A DNA stretch of 48,238 bases. It comes from an uncultured Bacteroidales bacterium (GTDB lineage Bacteria; Bacteroidota; Bacteroidia; Bacteroidales; Muribaculaceae). The DNA lies in the NCBI GenBank assembly GCA_947570265.1, contig CANOUR010000010.1, forward strand, positions 1-48,238, written 5' to 3'. Below, in pieces: positions 9,951-18,322 of the stretch. Position 1 is the stretch's first letter, and each line of letters begins with the position of its first letter. Made by a program: the position numbers and the translations under genes. A model generated the notes under the pieces. That model was not told the DNA's origin. It was given only the letters and a program-made list of their open reading frames with translations, and did no database searches.

Positions 9951-11927
9951 TTAGCGTGTTGTCATACGCTTGAGCAGGTTGTATGACGGCACTATTCCGA
10001 GCTCACCGGCCTTGCTCAGGTCTGCAAGGCCGGCATCGCGGTTGCCAAGCTGCAGATAGACATATCCGCGGTTGTACCATGCTTCGCCCATTTCAGGAGC
10101 TATTTCGATTGCACGTGTAAAGGATGCTATCGCCGATGTCAGATCTCCTGTCGTGCCAAGAATCACCCCTTTATTATACCATGCCGCTGCCATCATCGGC
10201 GATTTCTCTATGGCGCGGTCAAGATCGGATATGGCGCTCTGAAGTTTTATCCTGCGCGCATCGGATTTGTCATCGGTCTGTGCCCCTAAAAAACGTGCCT
10301 GGGCACGGGCAAGCAACGCAAGGGTGTAGCCGGGTGTCAGTTCGAGAGCCTTGGTGAGATCGGCTTCTGCCGATGCATAGTCACGCAACGTCATGTGATC
10401 CATCGCGCGTCCGAGATAATCGATTGCACGTGGTGTGTGAGTGGAGAGCCATGTTGTATAGTAGTCGATCGATTGCATGTGTTGGGCGTATACATCTTCT
10501 TCAGTAACATTTGCAGGATGCACACTTGCCTGAAGAACATAGCGCATCATGCGCGACTCGTTAGCCTCGTTAACCTCCTTAATGTATTCGCTTCCGGGTT
10601 TCAGCTCTGTTGGAGATGTATAGTAGGTTAGAGCCATAATTGGTTCGAGTTCCACTGGCGAACGCTTGTCCTGCACCCGTCCCTTTATCTCTTTGTTGTT
10701 GTAAGTCTGTTCGTCAGCTGTTGTGTTGTTGACTGTCAGCAGGGTAGAGAACCTGGCTTTTACTTGCTCCTGTGTCTCTGATGTGGCTCTATCGTTGCCA
10801 ATCTCCTTGTCGAGAGGATTATCCTCGGGATCCACCACTTTCATGGCGAGTTCGATCGAACGGTCATAGTCTTTTTTTGCTCCACGGTCGCCGCGTTGTC
10901 TACGTACGTCGTAACGCATGAACCATGCGGCAGAGAACTCCGGAAACTTGTCGATCAGACGGTCAAGGTCAGCAATGGCTCCATCAAGATAACCGATGTC
11001 GCGTCGTAATATAGCTCTGTTGAAAATGGCGCGGTAGTTGTCCGGCTCGAGGTCGAGAACGCGGTCAAGGTCAGCAATCGCCTTGTTGTAGTCATGCACT
11101 TCGGCCCGCAGCAGAGCACGGTTATATAATGCGGTGGTGTTGGTTGGCTCGAGTGTCACAGCATAGTCATAGTCTGACATCGCGCCGTAATAGTCATTTA
11201 GCCTGTAGCGCACGAACGCTCTGTTAATGAACAATCCGGTAAGTTGTGGCTGCAGACGTATGGCCTCGTCCATATCGGCTAATGCGCCTTCGAAATCTTT
11301 TGTGTGGTTCATCAGCAGGTCGGCATGGACTATGTGGGCGTTAACCGAGCCTTTGTTGAGACTCAGTGCTTTTTCGGCATCGGCAAGAGCTGCTACACTG
11401 TCGCCATCGGCCATATTGAGTTTCGCACGCCCGACATACGCGGCATCGAATGATGGATGTGATTTTATCAACCTGTCAAATCCATCGCGGGCTTTGTCGT
11501 ATTCTTTAAGTTCCTCGTAAGCGATGGCTCTGTTGAAAAGCAGCGAGCGGTTGTCGGGGAGCATCTCCAGTGCGTGGTCGTAATCGGAGATAGCTCCGGC
11601 GTGATCTCCCAGGTTCTGGCGAGCCACGCCTCTCACTTCCCACGCGTCTGTGATGAACGGATTGCGCTCGAGTGCCAAAGATGCGTCAGCTTCGGCACCT
11701 TTGAAATCATCGAGATTCAGTTTGGCTATAGCTCTGAAAAAATATGGTTGAGCCATATATGGCTTGGCGGCTATCACACGGTTGAAATACTGTATAGACA
11801 GCACATAGTCCTCGAAATATAGCGTGTTGCGCCCGACACGCATCACTTGCTCCGTATCAATTTGCGCCCGCACCGGCAGTGCGGCCGTTACGGCCAGAAT
11901 CAATATGGACAGCAGTCTGCAAAACAT
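9951..11927 (-). CDS. Exported tetratricopeptide repeat protein
   Basis: A 658-residue protein made almost entirely of TPR units (helix-turn-helix repeats such as AISDYDHALEMLPDN and AIADLDRVLDLEPDN). They form two blocks: about residues 20-360, and 480 to the end. A repeat-poor linker with an acidic, threonine-rich stretch lies between them. TPR arrays act as protein-binding scaffolds; no enzymatic domain is visible. I start it at ATG 11927 because this gives a clean signal peptide ending near VRAQ. An in-frame TTG at 11942 would add five residues. It is divergent from the M15 peptidase gene. Partners cannot be named from sequence. Confidence 0.88.
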   Translation of the reverse strand: MFCRLLSILILAVTAALPVRAQIDTEQVMRVGRNTLYFEDYVLSIQYFNRVIAAKPYMAQPYFFRAIAKLNLDDFKGAEADASLALERNPFITDAWEVRGVARQNLGDHAGAISDYDHALEMLPDNRSLLFNRAIAYEELKEYDKARDGFDRLIKSHPSFDAAYVGRAKLNMADGDSVAALADAEKALSLNKGSVNAHIVHADLLMNHTKDFEGALADMDEAIRLQPQLTGLFINRAFVRYRLNDYYGAMSDYDYAVTLEPTNTTALYNRALLRAEVHDYNKAIADLDRVLDLEPDNYRAIFNRAILRRDIGYLDGAIADLDRLIDKFPEFSAAWFMRYDVRRQRGDRGAKKDYDRSIELAMKVVDPEDNPLDKEIGNDRATSETQEQVKARFSTLLTVNNTTADEQTYNNKEIKGRVQDKRSPVELEPIMALTYYTSPTELKPGSEYIKEVNEANESRMMRYVLQASVHPANVTEEDVYAQHMQSIDYYTTWLSTHTPRAIDYLGRAMDHMTLRDYASAEADLTKALELTPGYTLALLARAQARFLGAQTDDKSDARRIKLQSAISDLDRAIEKSPMMAAAWYNKGVILGTTGDLTSAIASFTRAIEIAPEMGEAWYNRGYVYLQLGNRDAGLADLSKAGELGIVPSYNLLKRMTTR

Positions 11928-11951
11928 ATATAGTAGACGCAAAGTAAATCA

Positions 11952-11984
11952 CAAAATTACAAATTACTTTGTGCCTTTCACAAT
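11952..11984 (-). promoter_or_regulatory. Candidate promoter of the TPR protein gene
   Basis: On the minus strand ATTG (11984-11981), 21 nt, then TAATTTTG (11959-11952). The predicted start near 11947 leaves a leader of about 20 nt to ATG 11927. It overlaps the divergent promoter at 11968-11999. Confidence 0.45.
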
Positions 11985-11999
11985 TATTCACGAATTTTG
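11968..11999 (+). promoter_or_regulatory. Candidate promoter of the M15 dipeptidase gene
   Basis: TTTG (11968-11971), exactly 20 nt, then GAATTTTG (11992-11999), one mismatch to TAnnTTTG. The predicted transcript start near 12004 is only about 5 nt before ATG 12009. It also argues against a TTG start at 11997, which would lie inside the -7 box. Confidence 0.5.
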
Positions 12000-12008
12000 C
12001 ATGATGTA

Positions 12009-12671
12009 ATGAATATCGTGAACATGTCAATAGTATCGGTTGGAGCGCTCTCGGCCATATCAGGTGCTCTCGACGACAAGATGGCTGATGCCGGAATGGT
12101 ATCTGTCGCAGATGTTTGTCCGGATGTAGATTACAATCTTATGTACGCGCGTCCCGATAATTTCACGGGGGTAGTGTTATACAACGGCATGACATATCCG
12201 TGGCTTCGCCCTGAGGCTGCCAAAGCACTTGCCGAGGCTTCGTCGCGGTTGAGATCCGAGCGTCCTGATCTCCGCTTATTGGTGAAGGATGCTGCCAGAC
12301 CTATGAGTGTGCAGCGGCGCATGTATGAGGTGGTGCAGGGTACATCCAAGGCACGGTATGTCAGCAATCCGGCAAATGGAGGTGGATTACATAACTACGG
12401 TATGGCAGTGGACATCACTATTGTAGATTCGCTTGGCAACGAATTGCCTATGGGCACTTCTGTTGACCACCTTGGCTCTGAGGCCAACATCGACCGCGAG
12501 GAAGAGTTGGTCAATCGTGGTGTGATTACTCGTCAGGAACGTGACAACCGGTTGCTGTTGCGTCGCTGTATGCGTGCTGCCGGATTCAAACCTTTGCGCA
12601 CGGAGTGGTGGCATTTCAATCTATGTACCCGCAATGAGGCACGCAGACGGTATCGTTTGTTGGATTTCTAA
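12009..12671 (+). CDS. M15 family D-alanyl-D-alanine dipeptidase-like protein (VanX/DdpX type)
   Basis: A 220-residue zinc peptidase of the M15D type, which cleaves D-Ala-D-Ala or related peptidoglycan dipeptides. The zinc ligands are visible as His128 and Asp135 in GLHNYGMAVD and His202 in EWWHF. Glu199 is the catalytic base, and Arg97 in DAARP matches the conserved VanX arginine. The first 20 residues are mildly hydrophobic without a positive start, so export is uncertain. No vanA/vanH or ligase gene is nearby, so a housekeeping cell-wall turnover role is more likely than glycopeptide resistance. ATG 12009 is chosen over the in-frame TTG at 11997, which falls in the promoter. Confidence 0.88.
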   Translation: MNIVNMSIVSVGALSAISGALDDKMADAGMVSVADVCPDVDYNLMYARPDNFTGVVLYNGMTYPWLRPEAAKALAEASSRLRSERPDLRLLVKDAARPMSVQRRMYEVVQGTSKARYVSNPANGGGLHNYGMAVDITIVDSLGNELPMGTSVDHLGSEANIDREEELVNRGVITRQERDNRLLLRRCMRAAGFKPLRTEWWHFNLCTRNEARRRYRLLDF

Positions 12672-12719
12672 ACTTTCAATGCGCTTGCGACGTTTCGTAC
12701 TTATAAAAACGTTTTGGCT

Positions 12720-14033
12720 ATGAACACTGCATCCGCACGTCAGCGTATAGTGGTGGTCGGCGGTGGTTTCGCCGGCCTCAATTTTGTCAAGCATATCGAT
12801 AAAAAGCGATATGAGGTCATTATTATCGACCGCAATAATTTCCATAGTTTCCCGCCATTGTTCTATCAGGTGGCATCGAGCGGACTCGATCCGGCCAGCA
12901 TATCTTTCCCTTTTCGGCGTGAAATGTCGAAGAAAAGGGCGAGGGGAGTGCGCTATCATATGGGTGATGTGCGCTCGATCGACCTTGCGATGCACACTGT
13001 CATCACTCAGTTCGAGACACTGACATATGACAAGCTGGTCATTGCCGCCGGTACGACCAATAACTTTTTCGGTAACACTGACTTGTCAAAAAAGGTCTTC
13101 ACGCTCAAATCGACATCCGAGGCATTGCGTTTGCGCAATGAGATACTTGGCCGTCTCGAGCGCGCAAGCATCTGTGCCGATCAGCAGACCCGCCGTAAGC
13201 TTCTTAGCTTTGTGGTGATCGGCGGTGGTCCTTCGGGGGTGGAGGTGGCCGGGGCTATCGGAGAGATGAAGCGCTATATCATCAGTCGCGAATATCCCGG
13301 TATCTCGGCCGATGATGTGTCAGTGACAATCGTCGAGGGATCGGATCGTCTTTTGCGGTCGATGAGCCGGCAGGCATCTGAGCAAGCACTGGCAGCGTTG
13401 GGGTCGCTGATGGTCGACGTGAAGCTCAATACTTTGATGGACAGCTATGACGACGGTACGGTGAGCCTGCATGACGGCACGACTATACACAGCGATGTCG
13501 TGGTGTGGACAGCCGGTATCACGGGCGAACCTTTGCCGGTCAGCGGAGGTGATATCAGCCGCGGCCCAGGAGGACGTATACTCACCGATATATGCAATCG
13601 CGTAAAAGGTCAACATGATGTCTTTGCCATCGGTGACATAGCATACTGCGAGAGTGAAGATTATCCTCATGGATTTCCGCAACTTGCACAGGTGGCGATC
13701 CAGCAGGGACGTCATCTTGCCCGACAGCTCAACGGTGGCCGTGTAGTGGATCCGTTTGTCTATACCGACAGGGGATCGATGGCTACAATCGGACGCAACC
13801 GTGCGGTGGCTGATCTCGGGCATCTGCATCTACATGGATTTACGGCATGGCTCGCGTGGATGTTTATCCATTTGATCAGCCTGCTGGGTATGCGAAACAA
13901 GCTCACAGTGCTCATAAACTGGATATGGGCATACTTCACCTACAATGCGTCACTGCGTCTGATCATAAGAGCCTCACGCTATCCCGAGGAGCTGTCAGAC
14001 AGCCAAGACGCTGATTTTGTTAATCACACCTGA
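12720..14033 (+). CDS. ndh: Type II NADH dehydrogenase (NAD(P)/FAD-dependent oxidoreductase)
   Basis: A 437-residue single-subunit NADH:quinone oxidoreductase that feeds electrons to menaquinone without pumping protons. The FAD-binding VVVGGGFAGLNF is at about residues 10-21, and the NADH-binding VVIGGGPSGVEVAG is in the middle. The C-terminal FAD motif is AIGDIAYCE, and the quinone-side VAIQQGRHLA is also visible. The last about 60 residues contain hydrophobic or amphipathic helices that would attach it to the inner membrane. ATG 12720 is preferred to a TTG at 12714. The rnpB promoter begins inside its last codons. Confidence 0.92.
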   Translation: MNTASARQRIVVVGGGFAGLNFVKHIDKKRYEVIIIDRNNFHSFPPLFYQVASSGLDPASISFPFRREMSKKRARGVRYHMGDVRSIDLAMHTVITQFETLTYDKLVIAAGTTNNFFGNTDLSKKVFTLKSTSEALRLRNEILGRLERASICADQQTRRKLLSFVVIGGGPSGVEVAGAIGEMKRYIISREYPGISADDVSVTIVEGSDRLLRSMSRQASEQALAALGSLMVDVKLNTLMDSYDDGTVSLHDGTTIHSDVVVWTAGITGEPLPVSGGDISRGPGGRILTDICNRVKGQHDVFAIGDIAYCESEDYPHGFPQLAQVAIQQGRHLARQLNGGRVVDPFVYTDRGSMATIGRNRAVADLGHLHLHGFTAWLAWMFIHLISLLGMRNKLTVLINWIWAYFTYNASLRLIIRASRYPEELSDSQDADFVNHT

Positions 14034-14047
14034 ATTTAGTAACTTTG
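14016..14047 (+). promoter_or_regulatory. Promoter of rnpB
   Basis: TTTG (14016-14019), exactly 20 nt, then TAACTTTG (14040-14047), a full consensus match. The predicted start near 14052-14055 agrees with the 5' end of the RNase P RNA. The -33 box lies within the last codons of ndh. Confidence 0.8.
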
Positions 14048-14053
14048 CAGTCA

Positions 14054-14456
14054 TAAACAGTGGCCGGGGCGGTCATGTCGCTCGCCGACGTATGGGCGGC
14101 GGGAGGAAAGTCCGGGCAACACAGAGCACCATACTTGCTAACGGCAAGCTGTCGGCAACGGCAGAGCAGCGTGACAGAAAATTACCGCCGCAGTGCGTAA
14201 GTGCTGCGGTAAGGGTGAAAAGGCGGGGTAAGAGCCCACCGGGCGTCATGGCGACATGGCGTGCCGCACGTCTTATGGGTTGCAAGGCCAAGTATACCGG
14301 CATTCAAGGGTTGCTCGCCCATTGCCGGGGGGTAGGCTGCTCGAGCGGTCTTCGGATCGCCAAGATAAATGACACGACCGTTGCGGTGGCCGCATCTTAT
14401 TGATGACGAAGCGCCGTAGCGACATAACCCGGCTTATAGCTCCGACCACTGTTTAT
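14054..14456 (+). ncRNA. rnpB: RNase P RNA (bacterial type A)
   Basis: Catalytic RNA that removes 5' leaders from pre-tRNAs. The universal P4/CR-I segment GAGGAAAGTCCGGGC is at about 14101-14115. The other conserved blocks follow in order: GTAAGGGTGAAAAGGCGGGGT (in the 14211-14231 region), AGATAAATGA (about 14363), and GACATAACCCGGCTTATAG near the 3' end. P1 closes between CAGTGG (14058-14063) and CCACTG (14446-14451), followed by a T-rich run that probably terminates transcription. The short frames that read through it are not genes. The exact ends are estimated within a few bases. Confidence 0.97.
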
Positions 14457-14473
14457 TTTTAATTTTCAAACTT

Positions 14474-15844
14474 ATGTCTGATAAACGTCCCTCACGAATA
14501 GCCAGTTTCGTCAACCGCAGTATCGACTGGGGCAAGAACGCATGGGACTATTATAACAATCGTGTCTGGCAGGACACATCCAAGTCATGGCGCGTTGATC
14601 TTGTCAAAGTGATCAATCTGACCGTACGCGGTTTCATGAATGGTAACCTGCAGAGCAAGGCTTGTGCTATGACCTACCGCACGCTGCTTGCGCTCGTGCC
14701 TTTATTGGCGTTGCTGCTTGCCATCGGACGCGGTTTCGGATTGCAGGACTATCTGCAGCAGGAACTTTACAGCTACTTCCCGTCGCAGCAGCGCATGCTC
14801 GATATGTCGTTTGGTTTTGTCGACTCATATCTTGCGCAGGCGTCAGAGGGAATATTCGTGGGTGTGGGCATTGTGTTCTTGCTTTGGACTCTTATATCAC
14901 TTCTTGGCAATGTCGAGGAGGTGTTTAACTCCATCTGGGGTGTAAAAAACGGTAGGACGCTCTGGCGTAAGTTGTCTGACTACACGGCGATACTGTTGAT
15001 CCTTCCCATTCTGATGATATGTTCGAGTGGTATCAACGTATTGATGTCGTCAACACTCAAACACCTGTTTCAATGGGATTTCTTTACCCCGGTGTTGACA
15101 TTGTTGCTCGACTCTGTGTCGGTTGTGCTTTCGTGGCTTGCCTTTGCAGGCGCATATATGCTTGTGCCAAACACTAAAGTGAAGCCTCTCAACGCTCTTG
15201 TGTCAGGAATTCTTGCTGGCACGGGGTATCAGGTGTTGCAATGGGTGTTTGTTTCCGGACAGATGTATGTGGCGAAGTACAACGCTATATATGGATCGTT
15301 CTCATTTTTGCCACTTATGTTGATATGGCTTCAGCTCGTTTGGCTCATCACGTTTATCGGCGCCGGATTATGCTACTCGTCACAGAATATATTCCAATTC
15401 TCGTTCGATAATCAGGTGCAGCGCATATCTGTGAGCTATCGCCTCAAAGTTGAGCTTGCAGTGCTTTCAATCATTGTAAAGCGGTTTAAAAATGCTCAGC
15501 CGCCTTACACAGTCGGTGAGATAGTGAAAATCTATGCCATACCGCCACGGCTCGCAGGAGAGATAGTGGCTCAGCTTGTCGATGCAGGCATGGTATGCCA
15601 CATGATGCCGTCTGATGGCAGTGGTAGCGGAGATGAGACCCCGCTGATGCCGACCCGGGAACCGGCATTTTATCGCGTCGGCAATGTGACTGAGGCGTTG
15701 CTTAACTATGGAGTGAGTGGTTTTATTCCCGGTTTTGACAGACATTTCGCTTCAATAGAGCGTGCTGTGGGTTGTGTAGGACATCAGCTCGCCCACGGCA
15801 ACGTGGATATTGCATTGGCAGATCTTGATATAGAAAACCAATAA
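14474..15844 (+). CDS. YihY/virulence factor BrkB family inner membrane protein
   Basis: A 456-residue polytopic inner-membrane protein of the YihY/BrkB family, whose substrate is not established. The family core is about residues 45-310, with a conserved N-terminal region (KACAMTYRTLLALVPLLA) and about six hydrophobic helices. The last about 130 residues are soluble, resemble a winged-helix-like cytosolic domain (YTVGEIVKIYAIPPRLAGEI) and end in an acidic tail. It starts about 20 bases after the rnpB 3' end with no separate consensus promoter, so read-through from rnpB is possible. The DUF4465 gene follows after 28 bases. Confidence 0.9.
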   Translation: MSDKRPSRIASFVNRSIDWGKNAWDYYNNRVWQDTSKSWRVDLVKVINLTVRGFMNGNLQSKACAMTYRTLLALVPLLALLLAIGRGFGLQDYLQQELYSYFPSQQRMLDMSFGFVDSYLAQASEGIFVGVGIVFLLWTLISLLGNVEEVFNSIWGVKNGRTLWRKLSDYTAILLILPILMICSSGINVLMSSTLKHLFQWDFFTPVLTLLLDSVSVVLSWLAFAGAYMLVPNTKVKPLNALVSGILAGTGYQVLQWVFVSGQMYVAKYNAIYGSFSFLPLMLIWLQLVWLITFIGAGLCYSSQNIFQFSFDNQVQRISVSYRLKVELAVLSIIVKRFKNAQPPYTVGEIVKIYAIPPRLAGEIVAQLVDAGMVCHMMPSDGSGSGDETPLMPTREPAFYRVGNVTEALLNYGVSGFIPGFDRHFASIERAVGCVGHQLAHGNVDIALADLDIENQ

Positions 15845-15872
15845 TTTAAACAATACAAACACTTTCTTGCAA

Positions 15873-16733
15873 ATGAACAATCTTTACTTAATGATGTTGG
15901 GAGTTGCGGTGTTGGCTGCTCCTGTAACAGCTTCAGCCCTCGAGCCTGCAACATTTGAAGATGTTGAGATCACCGATGAGTCGGGTGTGCGTATTCCTGC
16001 AACTGAGAATGACATGTTCCGCTGCGGATCTTTTGAGTTTAACGGCACAATGACGGTGTATGGCGATTTCACCGTATGGAGCGGCTTTGCCGTATCGTCA
16101 CTGGCCGACAATGTATATGAGAGCCTTGATGACCAGTATAAGTCGGCTCCCGGAGGAGGCTATAATAGCAACCGGTTTGCGGTAGCATTTCCTGAAGCAA
16201 ACGCTATCGGAGTTGTGAGTGAGGATGATCCTGATGGCTCGGTGATAAGCGGTATGTACATCACCAATAGCGCTTATGCCTACACTTCTATGACTCAGGG
16301 CGATGCATTCTCAAAGAAATTTGAGGCAGGTGATTGGTTCAAATTGACTGTAACAGGCCACCATGCAGATGAAACTGTGTCGACAATAGATTTTTATCTT
16401 GCTGATTTTCGTGCAGAAGATGCTTCTGAGCATTATGTCGTAGGCGACTGGCAATGGCTTTCTCTCGAAGAGCTTGGAAAAGTCAAGAGTCTGACATTTT
16501 CGTTTGATAGCACTGACAAGGCTAATGGCTATCTCAACACACCGCAGTATTTCTGTTTCGATAACCTCGGTGGCACACCCGACACCAATGCAATCGATGC
16601 TGTAGCTGTAGCTGTGGCTGATGCTCCTGTCGAATATTTTACCATCCAAGGTGTCCGAGTGCAACATCCATCAGCTCCCGGTGTCTACATTGAGCGCCGT
16701 GGCACACAATCGCGCAAAATTCTCTGCCGCTGA
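15873..16733 (+). CDS. Secreted DUF4465 domain protein with C-terminal sorting-like motif
   Basis: A 286-residue exported protein whose body matches the DUF4465 pattern: an early WSGFAVSS, then NRFAVAF, a Tyr-rich MYITNSAYAY block, DWFKLTV and a late FCFDNLGG. The function of DUF4465 is unknown. A signal peptide covers about residues 1-20 (ending near ASA). The last about 32 residues (IQGVRVQHPSAPGVYIERRG then RKILCR) look like the short beta-strand C-terminal tails seen on many secreted Bacteroidales proteins. ATG 15873 is preferred to the TTG at 15867 because it starts the signal peptide. A stem-loop follows at 16753-16785. Confidence 0.82.
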   Translation: MNNLYLMMLGVAVLAAPVTASALEPATFEDVEITDESGVRIPATENDMFRCGSFEFNGTMTVYGDFTVWSGFAVSSLADNVYESLDDQYKSAPGGGYNSNRFAVAFPEANAIGVVSEDDPDGSVISGMYITNSAYAYTSMTQGDAFSKKFEAGDWFKLTVTGHHADETVSTIDFYLADFRAEDASEHYVVGDWQWLSLEELGKVKSLTFSFDSTDKANGYLNTPQYFCFDNLGGTPDTNAIDAVAVAVADAPVEYFTIQGVRVQHPSAPGVYIERRGTQSRKILCR

Positions 16734-16752
16734 ACATAAAAAACAAATATAT

Positions 16753-16785
16753 GATGGCGTCGCATCACCAATGATCGACGCCATC
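16753..16785 (+). terminator. Stem-loop after the DUF4465 gene
   Basis: GATGGCGTCG (16753-16762) pairs perfectly with CGACGCCATC (16776-16785) around a 13-nt loop, 20 bases after the stop. The following sequence is only moderately T-rich (GTTGTAGAATTCTGTATTT), so it may be a 3'-end stabiliser as well as a terminator. Confidence 0.5.
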
Positions 16786-16886
16786 GTTGTAGAATTCTGT
16801 ATTTGAGTCTGTTTGGCAATTGTCTATTCCTGGCTGCATACATTTACTGATACTTTGGCGGACGAAAATTATTGCTTATGGCTGGC

Positions 16887-16919
16887 ATTGTGATTTTTCG
16901 TGGAATTTTTATAATTTTG
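16887..16919 (+). promoter_or_regulatory. Promoter directly abutting the DUF5106 gene
   Basis: ATTG (16887-16890), 21 nt, then TAATTTTG (16912-16919). The -7 box ends 5 nt before ATG 16925, so the predicted start lies at or within one base of the start codon. Confidence 0.5.
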
Positions 16920-16924
16920 CGATT

Positions 16925-17809
16925 ATGAAGGAAAGGATCATTCTGTTTGTTGTCGGGTTGCTGTCCGTGCTGTCACTCAGTGCCCAGGGGACGGCATCAG
17001 TGCCGTTCGCCTATCCGTCAGTGCCCGACTCGATAACCGATGTGCAAGCGCGCTACGATTATTTCGTGTCGCATTTCTGGGATCGTGTTGACCTTAAGAG
17101 GTCATTCTCGTCGAAAGAAAAGATGGCAATGGCCTTTGCTGACTATGTGTCGCCGATGCGTTTCGCTTCGGCCGATACAGTGTATGCATCGATCAATCGC
17201 TTTGTAGATCGTCTTGCCAAGCAGCCACGTGATCTTCTATACATAGCTGAGCTTGCCGAGACAAATTTCTACTGCGACACCGCTCATGTGCCGAGCGACG
17301 AGTTGTATGTGGCTTTTCTGCGGCCGATATTAAGCAACAAGAAACTCGATAAGAGTCTCGCGGCACGTCATGCCATGCATCTCGGCCAGCTTGAGCATTC
17401 AATTGTCGGTAAGCCATTGGGGTCGCTTCGCTTCACCAGTCGGGACGGTCAGGTGATACGCTTTGTACCGCGCAAAGGTCAGGCTCTGATCATATATTTC
17501 AACGATCCCGATTGCGATGACTGCCATTTGGCCCGCATACGCCTGCAGGCCAATGTGCGCCTTCAGGAACTTATCGAAAGCGGCCAGCTGGCTGTGGTGG
17601 CGCTCACACCCGATGAACCGACAGACACATGGAAAGCCAGAGTAGCTTCCTATCCTGAACAATGGCTCGTTGGTGCTGATCCCGACCTTGACATGTATCT
17701 CGATCTGCGCGCCGGCATTCCGTCGTTCTATCTCATCGGAGAGGATGGCAATGTCGCCGCGAAGCATCTCACAGCTGACACTCTTCTCAACATCCTTAGC
17801 CGAATTTGA
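16925..17809 (+). CDS. DUF5106 and thioredoxin-like domain protein
   Basis: A 294-residue exported protein. The N-terminal signal sequence (about residues 1-21, ending SAQ) is followed by a helical region like DUF5106 (about 30-155). A thioredoxin-fold domain follows (about 160-294) with a CxxC pair, Cys197 and Cys200 in DPDCDDCH, and the cis-proline segment GIPSFYL around Pro266. The CxxC suggests a periplasmic thiol-disulfide oxidoreductase, probably TlpA-like, though CDDC is unusual. An upstream in-frame start at 16820 would put the signal sequence at residue 36 and read through the promoter, so 16925 is chosen. DoxX follows after 3 bases, suggesting a joint role. Confidence 0.83.
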   Translation: MKERIILFVVGLLSVLSLSAQGTASVPFAYPSVPDSITDVQARYDYFVSHFWDRVDLKRSFSSKEKMAMAFADYVSPMRFASADTVYASINRFVDRLAKQPRDLLYIAELAETNFYCDTAHVPSDELYVAFLRPILSNKKLDKSLAARHAMHLGQLEHSIVGKPLGSLRFTSRDGQVIRFVPRKGQALIIYFNDPDCDDCHLARIRLQANVRLQELIESGQLAVVALTPDEPTDTWKARVASYPEQWLVGADPDLDMYLDLRAGIPSFYLIGEDGNVAAKHLTADTLLNILSRI

Positions 17810-17812
17810 CCT

Positions 17813-18322
17813 ATGGGCAGATTACAGACATTCGTGGCCGACAGTTTCCTGAGATTCACAGGCTACACCTACAGCAATCTTAGCCGACTTTTCATCAGGC
17901 TATTTGTCAGCGTGATGTTCATGCAGTTCGGCATACGTCAGCTTGTCAATTATCATTCGTTGACCGAGACATTTCCCACGGTGTTCGGTATGAGTCCTGT
18001 GTTGTGCCTGAACCTGATGATTATCATAGAGCTTGTGTGCTCATTGTGCATCATGCTCGGATTCATGACACGTCTGAGCACCCTTCCTCCGATATTGTCT
18101 ATGATCCTTGCCGAATATTACATCATCAGTGACATGCTCGGCGATCTCGAGCTATATGGTCTCGACAGTGTCGATCCCGGATATCTGCCTATAATGTTCA
18201 TTGGCATATACATCTATATATTGCTTGCAGGGCCGGGACGTATTTCGTTCGATTATTTCATATCGTTGCGTATCATAGAGGCGCGCGGCTCGGCTGAAGA
18301 GGAGGAGCTGGAGGAGGTATGA
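17813..18322 (+). CDS. DoxX family membrane protein
   Basis: A 169-residue inner-membrane protein with four hydrophobic helices and the DoxX family look ([20 protein letters not shown] at about 27-46, then [17 protein letters not shown] at about 69-85). Members often partner with periplasmic or membrane redox proteins; the exact reaction here is unknown. It is the second gene of a tight run: 3 bases after the thioredoxin-like gene and overlapping mnmA by 4 bases. The C-terminus is a highly acidic tail (EEEELEEV). Confidence 0.85.
   Translation: MGRLQTFVADSFLRFTGYTYSNLSRLFIRLFVSVMFMQFGIRQLVNYHSLTETFPTVFGMSPVLCLNLMIIIELVCSLCIMLGFMTRLSTLPPILSMILAEYYIISDMLGDLELYGLDSVDPGYLPIMFIGIYIYILLAGPGRISFDYFISLRIIEARGSAEEEELEEV

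Noticed and set aside
12009..12671. Vancomycin-resistance vanX
   Set aside because: Catalytic residues fit, but no vanH/vanA, sensor or resolvase genes are nearby; a cell-wall turnover role is simpler.
14017..14403. 128-codon open frame over the rnpB region
   Set aside because: The sequence is the RNase P RNA with its conserved blocks; the frame is accidental.
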